Source of the DNA: JACJYE01 sp964432875
Lineage (GTDB): Bacteria > Bacteroidota > Bacteroidia > Chitinophagales > Saprospiraceae
Length of the DNA stretch: 7,538 bases
Assembly: GCA_964432875.1 (NCBI GenBank)
Contig: CAYSPJ010000188.1
Location: forward strand, 1 to 7,538
Reading direction: 5' to 3'
Position numbers and translations under genes: made by a program. Below, in pieces: positions 1-4,484 of the stretch. The notes beneath the pieces were generated by a model. That model searched no databases and was not told where the DNA came from. It worked only from the letters and a program-made list of their open reading frames with translations. Position 1 is the first letter of the stretch. Every line of letters begins with the position of its first letter.

Positions 1-170
1 CCCCCACTCGCCACCGCCGTCAGCAAAACCGACTGCCCGGCACAAATCGCGACGCTAGGCGCGCCGCCATTAATTTGCACCACGAGCTGAGCATGGGTTA
101 GATTAACCGCTCCGAGCAAGCAACATGAAAAGCAGAAAGCAATTTTTAAAGGCTGGGTAAAAAAGTCCAT
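1..170 (-). CDS. Secreted protein, N-terminal fragment (runs off left edge)
   Basis: The reverse strand is open from an ATG at 170 to the window edge, giving 56 codons with no stop. The first 28 residues look like a signal peptide: a short polar start (MDFFTQPLK), a hydrophobic core rich in Phe, Cys and Leu (IAFCFSCCLLGAV), then a likely cleavage site after THA and before QLVV. The mature start, with the segment ICAGQSVLLTA around residues 42-52, resembles the first strands of Ig-like or PKD-like beta-sandwich repeats in large secreted Bacteroidota proteins, which often end in a type IX secretion sorting domain. That end is outside the window, so export by this route is inference. No Shine-Dalgarno sequence precedes the ATG. 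The signal peptide is well supported; the domain family is a guess. Confidence 0.65.
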   Translation of the reverse strand, partial: MDFFTQPLKIAFCFSCCLLGAVNLTHAQLVVQINGGAPSVAICAGQSVLLTAVASG

Positions 171-206
171 AGGGGTTTGGAATTTGGGCTCCCCCCTCTA
201 ACCCCT
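171..206 (-). repeat. Inverted repeat abutting the start codon of the left-edge secreted gene
   Basis: AGGGGTT at 171-177 is the exact reverse complement of AACCCCT at 200-206, with a 22-nt loop that itself contains GGG and CCC blocks. In the mRNA of the minus-strand gene, the second arm ends at the base just before the ATG. The hairpin could therefore affect translation initiation. The C-rich run around 191-208 also resembles the GC-rich intergenic repeats (CCCCTCTAACCCC-like) common between genes in Bacteroidota, so it may simply be one of those repeats. Confidence 0.35.
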
Positions 207-646
207 CCCAAGAAAAGCAATCCCATTCCAGGGAAAAGTATGAAGACTCAGGCTAGATGTGTTTAGGTGTTTTTTTTTTAACTCATGTTGTTCAAATCTA
301 GAGAGTCTGGGGTAGCGTGTTTATCTATACAAAAAACAATTACTTTATGGACGCAAAATAGAGAGAATATCCCAAGGATGCAAGGCCTGGCAGTACATCC
401 CAACCAACTATTTATGAACAACTTAGCAATAGCGCGGGATTGAGGCTTTTTTTAAGCATGTATTTTTTTTATCATTATGGATTTTGCGCCTCCTCCAGCC
501 GCTAGTCATAACACCCGCCACGAAACGAGCAGGCCAATATTTACAATGTGTTACTTTTTTTCACCCTAACCCATAACAAGCTAATGCTGCTGCTTTACAA
601 TGCTTGCGGAGCACACCCTATTCCACAGCAGGCCATCAAGCCCATT
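171..646. other. AT-rich intergenic stretch, no gene recognised
   Basis: This gap lies between the start of the secreted gene and the stop of the thioesterase, both on the minus strand. It is visibly richer in A and T than the flanking genes, has several homopolymer runs (ten T at 270-279, eight T near 463-470), and shows no open frame with recognisable protein sequence. One partial promoter candidate for the minus-strand secreted gene is present: CAAATCTA at 293-300 reads TAGATTTG on the minus strand, fitting TAnnTTTG, but there is no TTG at the usual upstream distance and the leader would exceed 110 nt. I see no clear intrinsic terminator for the thioesterase. A weak GGATG/CATCC inverted repeat sits near 376-400. 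No tRNA or other RNA structure was recognised. Confidence 0.6.
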
Positions 647-1519
647 TTACTTGGTTCGCCCCTCCTTCATCGGCCGCATCAAGCCCTCCTGGGCTACCGA
701 AGCGACGAGCCGGCCATCGCGGGCGAAGATACTGCCCCGGGTGAAGCCGCGGGCACCTGCAGCGCTGGGGCTATCAATAGCATAGAGCAGCCAGTCATCC
801 ATGCGGAAATCGCGGTGGAACCACATCGCGTGGTCGAGGCTGGCCAAGAGGACATTGCCGAAGGCGTTTTGTCCGCCATGGGGCATCAGGGCGGTAGTGA
901 GGAGGTTATAATCGGAAGCGTAGGCCAGTACGGCCTGATGTGCCGTCGGCTCATCTGGCATGGGGCCTTTCGCCCGCATCCAGACGTGGCGCAGGGGTTG
1001 GCGGCTGCCCGCCAGCCCAGGCTGGAGCTTCTCTACCGGCCGGAACTCGATGGGGTGGGCAATCTCCAGAAAGCGCCGGATGCTCTCTGGCAATTGCTCG
1101 CCGTAGTCGCGCACCAGATCATCCCAACTGATGAGGCCTTCTGGCGGCGCTACATTGGGCATGCTCAATTGGTGCTCGAAGCCCTCCTCACGCAGCTGGA
1201 AAGAAGCCGCCATATTAAAAATAGCCTGGCCGCGCTGGATGGCCTTGACGCTGCGGGTGGTAAAGCTGCCGCCGTCGCGGATGCGGTCTACCGCGAAGAC
1301 GATGGGCAGCTCGATATCTCCGGGCAGCACGAAATAGGCGTGTAACGAATGGACGACGCGCTGCTCCGGCACCGTGCGCATGGCAGCTTGCAGCGCTTGA
1401 GCCAACACCTGCCCGCCAAATACCCGGCGGCTGCCGACGCTGCGGCTTTGCCCCCGGAAGATATTTTCCTCGATGGCTTCCAATTCCAGCAAGCCTAATA
1501 GTTCCTGAACGTCTTTCAT
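647..1519 (-). CDS. tesB: Acyl-CoA thioesterase II (TesB family)
   Basis: This 290-residue protein should hydrolyse acyl-CoA thioesters to free fatty acid and CoA in the cytoplasm. Its length matches the family (about 285-290), with two tandem hot-dog folds. The first holds RRVFGGQVLAQAL (31-43), LHAYFVLPGD (59-68) and a DGGSFTTRSV segment near 82. The second holds LAYASDYNLL (198-207), ASLDHAMWFHR (226-236), SAAGARGFTRG (252-262) and VASVAQEGLMRP (272-283). The catalytic Asp, Thr/Ser and Gln of E. coli TesB (D204, T228, Q278) correspond to D203, S227 and Q277, so Ser replaces Thr. An upstream extension to 1726 is open, but it would overlap the divergent gene and matches nothing in the family; the ATG at 1519 gives the normal TesB start (MKDVQELLGLLELE). 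The gene is divergent from the TMTC-like gene across 85 bp. No ribosome-binding sequence is seen, as is usual for Bacteroidota. Confidence 0.95.
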   Translation of the reverse strand: MKDVQELLGLLELEAIEENIFRGQSRSVGSRRVFGGQVLAQALQAAMRTVPEQRVVHSLHAYFVLPGDIELPIVFAVDRIRDGGSFTTRSVKAIQRGQAIFNMAASFQLREEGFEHQLSMPNVAPPEGLISWDDLVRDYGEQLPESIRRFLEIAHPIEFRPVEKLQPGLAGSRQPLRHVWMRAKGPMPDEPTAHQAVLAYASDYNLLTTALMPHGGQNAFGNVLLASLDHAMWFHRDFRMDDWLLYAIDSPSAAGARGFTRGSIFARDGRLVASVAQEGLMRPMKEGRTK

Positions 1520-1548
1520 AAGCTGCAATTTACTATTTTTCCGGCAGA

Positions 1549-1566
1549 TTTGGGCTGGTGCCCAAA
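1549..1566. promoter_or_regulatory. Perfect palindrome in the divergent intergenic region, candidate operator
   Basis: TTTGGGC (1549-1555) and GCCCAAA (1560-1566) are perfect reverse complements around a TGGT loop. The element lies 29 bp before the thioesterase start and 38 bp before the TMTC-like start, where a protein-binding site could act on both genes. It is not a typical terminator: on the plus strand an A-tract follows, and on the minus strand no T-tract follows. No clean TAnnTTTG box is visible for either gene; TATTTTG at 1574-1580 is one base short. The operator role is inference from position and symmetry. Confidence 0.35.
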
Positions 1567-1604
1567 AAATCAATATTTTGAGGCCTCGATTAAGCAAGCA
1601 AGAT

Positions 1605-3611
1605 ATGGCAAAACCATCCAAAAAAAAGCCCGGGCCACCGGCAAAAACGCCCGGCCAACCTAAAGCCGCTATCGCGCTGCCCGGCTGGTTGTCCAACCGC
1701 AAAGCGATAACCTGGGCGCTGTTCACCTTCAGCTTCCTGCTCTATGCCAATACCCTGCGGCACGATTATGCCCTGGACGACGCCATCGTGATTTACGACA
1801 ACATGTACGTGCAGGAAGGCTTGGCGGGGGTGCCCGGCATCCTGTCAAAAGACACGTTCTACGGTTTTTTCAAAGAAGAAGGCAAGGCCAACCTGGTAGC
1901 CGGCGGCCGCTATCGCCCGCTGACGCTGGTACTGTTTGCCCTGGAGTATCAACTGTTTGGGCGCACCCCCTTTGTCGGGCACCTGATCAATGGGCTATGG
2001 TATGGGCTGACGGTAGCCGTGCTCTACCTCCTGCTGCTGCAATTGTTCCGCCCGGCACAGGGGGCTGGGCGGGCCTATTTTATTGCTCTGGCCACCAGCG
2101 CACTGTTTGCCGCCCACCCCATCCACACCGAGGTGGTTGCCAATATCAAGGGGCGGGATGAAATCCTGGCCCTGCTGGGCAGCCTGGCGGCGCTATACTT
2201 TTCTCTACGGTCCTACCGCGAGCAAAAACCGCTGTTGAATATGCTGGCCGGGCTGGTCTTTTTCCTTGGCCTGATGTCCAAGGAGAATGCCATCACCTTT
2301 TTAGCCGTCGTGCCTCTGGCTTATTATTTTTTCACCAAAGCCAGCCTAAAACAGATCGTGCAGCAAAGCATGCCGCTCTTGGCCGCAGCGCTGGTCTTCC
2401 TCGCTATCCGCTTTGCCGTGCTGGGCTGGGGGCTAGGCGAGCCCGTGAATGAAATGATGAACAACCCCTTCATCAAAGTAGAAGGCAACAGCTATGTGCC
2501 GTTTACCGCGGCCGAGCGCCTGGCTACCATTATTTTTTCTCTAGGCAAATACCTGCAATTGCTTTTTTTTCCACTGGTGCTCTCCCACGATTACTACCCC
2601 CGGCAGGTGGGGGTGATGAATTTTGGCGACTGGCGGGTGCTGCTGAGCTTGCTGGCTTATGCCGCCATGCTGGTCTATGCCTTGCGGCAGCTGCCCAGGA
2701 AGGACGCCATGAGTTTTGCCATTTTGTACTTCCTGGCCACCCTATCCATCGTCTCCAACCTTTTCTTCCCGGTGGGCACCCACTTGGCTGAACGCCTGAT
2801 GTTCATGCCCTCGGTGGGGTTCTCCCTGGTTTTGGCGCTATTGGGTTACCGCTGGGCAAGCTGGCGCGCCGGAGCCGGCAAACCACCTGCCTATCGCCAC
2901 TTTGTGCCAGTGCTGGCCGCGCTGGCAATAGCCGTGCTAGCATTTTCCGCCCGAACCGTGCTGCGCAACCCGGTTTGGAAAGACAATTATACCTTATTCT
3001 TGACGGACGTGGCGTATTCCCCCAATAGCGCCAAACTACGCAATGCCGCTGGCGGGGAACTGATTACCCAGTCGGTGAAAGAAGAAAATGCGGCCCGTCG
3101 GCCGGCCATGCTGCAAGAAGCCGTCGGCCACCTGGAGCAGGCGCTGCGCATCCACCCCAATTACAAAAACGCCTACTTGCTGATGGGCAACGCCTACAAC
3201 TATTTGCAGGAGTACGAAAAATCCATCGAAGCATACCACAAAGCCCTGGCCATTGACCCGGCTTACCGGGAAGCCCGCGGCAACCTGGGGCTCACCTACC
3301 GCGACGCGGGCCGCTATGCTGGCGAAACGAAAGGCGATTTGAACCAGGCCCTGGTTTATCTCAACCAAGCCTATGAAATGATACCCGAAGATTACGAGGT
3401 GATCCGCCTGCTGGGCGTAGCTCATGGCGCAGGCGGCAATGCCATCAAAGCGCTAGAGTACTTTACCCGGGCCAACCAATTGGCCCCGGAACGCGCTGAT
3501 TCCTGGTGGAACCTGGGCATCGCCCACAGCCAAATGGGCAATAACGAGCAGGCCGAGCAGTGCCGCCGCAAAGCCCGGGAACTGGACCCCGAGACCTATC
3601 AGGAACAATAA
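1605..3611 (+). CDS. TMTC-like membrane protein (DUF1736) with C-terminal TPR repeats
   Basis: This 668-residue protein resembles the TMTC family, GT-C fold glycosyltransferases that in animals O-mannosylate secretory proteins. A Lys/Pro-rich cytoplasmic tail (1-32) is followed by roughly eleven to thirteen hydrophobic segments between 33 and 450. Family signatures are the acidic pair after the first membrane segment (HDYALDD, D58-D59), GGRYRPL at 100-106, AAHPIHTEVVANIKGRDE (169-186), LMSKENAITF (223-232) and ERLMFMPSVGF (396-406). The DUF1736 region is about 260-340. From about 500 to 662 come four or five TPR units ending in patterns such as AIDP and QLAPE. Sugar and acceptor are unknown; glycosylation of envelope or exported proteins is inferred. 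The start is the ATG at 1605 (MAKPSKKK); an in-frame TTG at 1578 adds nine residues with no family support. A clear -7 box and a terminator are not seen. The next plus-strand gene has its own promoter, so this is probably a single-gene unit. Confidence 0.85.
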   Translation: MAKPSKKKPGPPAKTPGQPKAAIALPGWLSNRKAITWALFTFSFLLYANTLRHDYALDDAIVIYDNMYVQEGLAGVPGILSKDTFYGFFKEEGKANLVAGGRYRPLTLVLFALEYQLFGRTPFVGHLINGLWYGLTVAVLYLLLLQLFRPAQGAGRAYFIALATSALFAAHPIHTEVVANIKGRDEILALLGSLAALYFSLRSYREQKPLLNMLAGLVFFLGLMSKENAITFLAVVPLAYYFFTKASLKQIVQQSMPLLAAALVFLAIRFAVLGWGLGEPVNEMMNNPFIKVEGNSYVPFTAAERLATIIFSLGKYLQLLFFPLVLSHDYYPRQVGVMNFGDWRVLLSLLAYAAMLVYALRQLPRKDAMSFAILYFLATLSIVSNLFFPVGTHLAERLMFMPSVGFSLVLALLGYRWASWRAGAGKPPAYRHFVPVLAALAIAVLAFSARTVLRNPVWKDNYTLFLTDVAYSPNSAKLRNAAGGELITQSVKEENAARRPAMLQEAVGHLEQALRIHPNYKNAYLLMGNAYNYLQEYEKSIEAYHKALAIDPAYREARGNLGLTYRDAGRYAGETKGDLNQALVYLNQAYEMIPEDYEVIRLLGVAHGAGGNAIKALEYFTRANQLAPERADSWWNLGIAHSQMGNNEQAEQCRRKARELDPETYQEQ

Positions 3612-3810
3612 CTTAAAGGCGTGAGCTTGGTGGCCGAGGGTGAGGCCGAGAGCTGGGGATAGTGAGGGGCTGAAAGGCTTGTTATATTGTAATAAAACGA
3701 AGACAGGCTCGGCAGCGGAAGTGGTTTCGGGATGCTCGCCCGGCTACTCCTCGCTTACCGAAAATAGCAGGGAGGGTCAGAGACTCCACTTCTTCTTACC
3801 AAAAAAACAT

Positions 3811-3818
3811 TATCTTTG
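3811..3818 (+). promoter_or_regulatory. Bacteroidota-type -7 promoter box for the DUF433 gene
   Basis: TATCTTTG matches the Bacteroidota primary-sigma -7 consensus TAnnTTTG and begins 33 bp before the ATG at 3844, giving an expected leader of about 20 nt. No TTG is found at the usual -33 position, only TTCTTC near 3790. The box supports the ATG at 3844 over the longer upstream frame, since transcription would begin downstream of any earlier start. The layout matches the promoter at 4452. Confidence 0.65.
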
Positions 3819-3843
3819 CACCAGCACAAATCAAGCAAAGATT

Positions 3844-4089
3844 ATGGAAATGACCTTCCCGGACTTCCCAAGGATCAGTGTCAACCCGGAGCGTTGCACA
3901 GGGAAGCCTTGTATCAAAGGTACTCGTATCCCGGTAGATTCGGTCTTGGCTTACCTTGCCGGGGGCATGAGCGTAGAGGAATTTGTGAAAGAGTTTCATT
4001 GGGTAACCAAAGAAGACGTGCTGGAAGCGCTCGCTTTCGCAGCAACCATGATGAGCGGGCGTTATGTGCCGCTGCAAAAAGCCTCGTGA
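3844..4089 (+). CDS. DUF433 family antitoxin-like protein
   Basis: This 81-residue protein has the complete DUF433 pattern: RISVNPERCTGKPCIKGTRIP near residues 9-29, then SVLAYLAGGMSVEEF (33-47) and a helical WVTKEDVLEALAFAA segment (53-67), ending RYVPLQKAS. DUF433 proteins are small winged-helix-like proteins usually encoded just before a DUF5615 PIN-like partner, and the pair is regarded as a toxin-antitoxin module. Here the partner is only a C-terminal remnant beginning at the next base, so this gene is probably an orphan antitoxin that may still bind its own promoter. The frame is open upstream to a GTG at 3640, but those 68 residues resemble nothing and lie before the predicted transcription start. 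No Shine-Dalgarno sequence is present. The family call is firm; current function is uncertain. Confidence 0.9.
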   Translation: MEMTFPDFPRISVNPERCTGKPCIKGTRIPVDSVLAYLAGGMSVEEFVKEFHWVTKEDVLEALAFAATMMSGRYVPLQKAS

Positions 4090-4290
4090 GATGCTCTTTT
4101 CGGAACGCTACTTGCACTGCATAAAAAAAAGAGGCCCTCGGTCATTCTGTTCAGACTGGAGCAGATCAATGCTTCGATATTGATTGAACTCTTGGAAGCC
4201 AATTTACCTGCTTTGAAGGAAGCGTTGAAAGAGGGTTCAATTGTGGTAATTGAGGAGAATGGAATCCGCATCAGGAATCTCCCGATCTAG
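4090..4290 (+). pseudogene. DUF5615-type (PIN-like) toxin remnant, N-terminal half missing
   Basis: Directly after the DUF433 stop codon, and in the same frame, 66 codons run to a TAG at 4288-4290. They begin DALFGTLLALHKKKRPSVIL and end SIVVIEENGIRIRNLPI. This matches the C-terminal half of DUF5615 toxins, where a DxDFGxLLAL motif is followed by a P-S/G-VILxRLE strand, a helix and a closing VVVxExxxIRIR strand. The first 45-55 residues, including the usual start MKFLxDENLP with an early conserved acid, are absent, and the second Asp of DxDF is Leu. There is no in-frame start codon at the beginning. The simplest history is a deletion whose left end falls at the antitoxin stop. An out-of-frame ATG at 4091 could reach this frame only by a -1 slip at the A8 run (4123-4130). 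Readthrough of the TGA would make a DUF433-DUF5615 fusion. Both are unproven. Confidence 0.75.
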
Positions 4291-4409
4291 CTTAAGCGTG
4301 ATGATACCTTGCCAACCCTGCTCGGCTGGCTGAAGCGACTTTATAACCACGAGATAATGGCAACCCTGACGTTTATAGCGGCTTTGCAGAATTGGCGCGA
4401 AAAAAAATA

Positions 4410-4425
4410 TTACGCTCTTGCGTAA
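4410..4425. repeat. Perfect hairpin upstream of the GH3 fusion gene; minus-strand terminator or operator
   Basis: TTACGC (4410-4415) and GCGTAA (4420-4425) pair perfectly around a TCTT loop. Read on the minus strand, the hairpin is followed by TATTTTTTTT, the form of an intrinsic terminator, yet no minus-strand gene lies to its right in the window. Read on the plus strand it lacks a T-tract and sits about 27 bp before the -7 box at 4452, so an operator is equally possible. The rest of 4291-4484 holds no recognised gene. Confidence 0.4.
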
Positions 4426-4451
4426 AAGCAACTAAAAAAGGCCCTATTACG

Positions 4452-4459
4452 TACCTTTG
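4452..4459 (+). promoter_or_regulatory. Bacteroidota-type -7 promoter box for the GH3/beta-lactamase fusion gene
   Basis: TACCTTTG fits TAnnTTTG and starts exactly 33 bp before the ATG at 4485, the same spacing as at the DUF433 gene. The predicted leader is about 20 nt. The nearest upstream TTG (4418-4420) is too far away for a normal -33 element. The two leaders also share ACCAGCAC (3820-3827 and 4471-4478). Confidence 0.6.
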
Positions 4460-4484
4460 CCAGAAAGCAAACCAGCACTAAAGC

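Noticed and set aside
548..1345. Long plus-strand frame of 265 codons over the thioesterase
   Set aside because: It is antisense to the TesB-type gene, whose family motifs are unmistakable on the minus strand. The plus-strand translation resembles no family and is a typical shadow frame in GC-rich coding DNA.
1578..1604. TTG start for the TMTC-like protein
   Set aside because: The ATG at 1605 gives a normal Lys-rich cytoplasmic tail before the first membrane segment, and the nine extra residues have no support.
1520..1726. Upstream extension of the thioesterase frame on the minus strand
   Set aside because: The extra 69 residues overlap the start of the divergent TMTC-like gene and match nothing in the family; the ATG at 1519 gives the normal family length and N-terminus.
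3632..3650. GGCCGAG direct repeat with 12-bp period after the TMTC-like gene
   Set aside because: Only two short copies in a G-rich stretch; not enough to call a repeat element.
3640..3843. Longer GTG-started version of the DUF433 protein
   Set aside because: The added 68 residues have no family similarity and lie upstream of the TAnnTTTG box at 3811, so they would not be in the mRNA from that promoter.
4311..4330. Imperfect hairpin GCCAACC/GGCTGGC as terminator of the toxin-antitoxin relic
   Set aside because: It has one mismatch and no T-tract follows, so I do not call it a terminator.
4357..4425. 22-codon plus-strand frame (MATLTFIAALQNWREKKYYALA)
   Set aside because: It is too short, has no initiation signal and no recognisable family; its stop lies inside the hairpin at 4410-4425. 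It probably stays open by chance in the remnant frame.
4237..4431. Minus-strand 64-codon frame
   Set aside because: It is antisense to the end of the toxin remnant, resembles no known family and has no promoter or leader signal.
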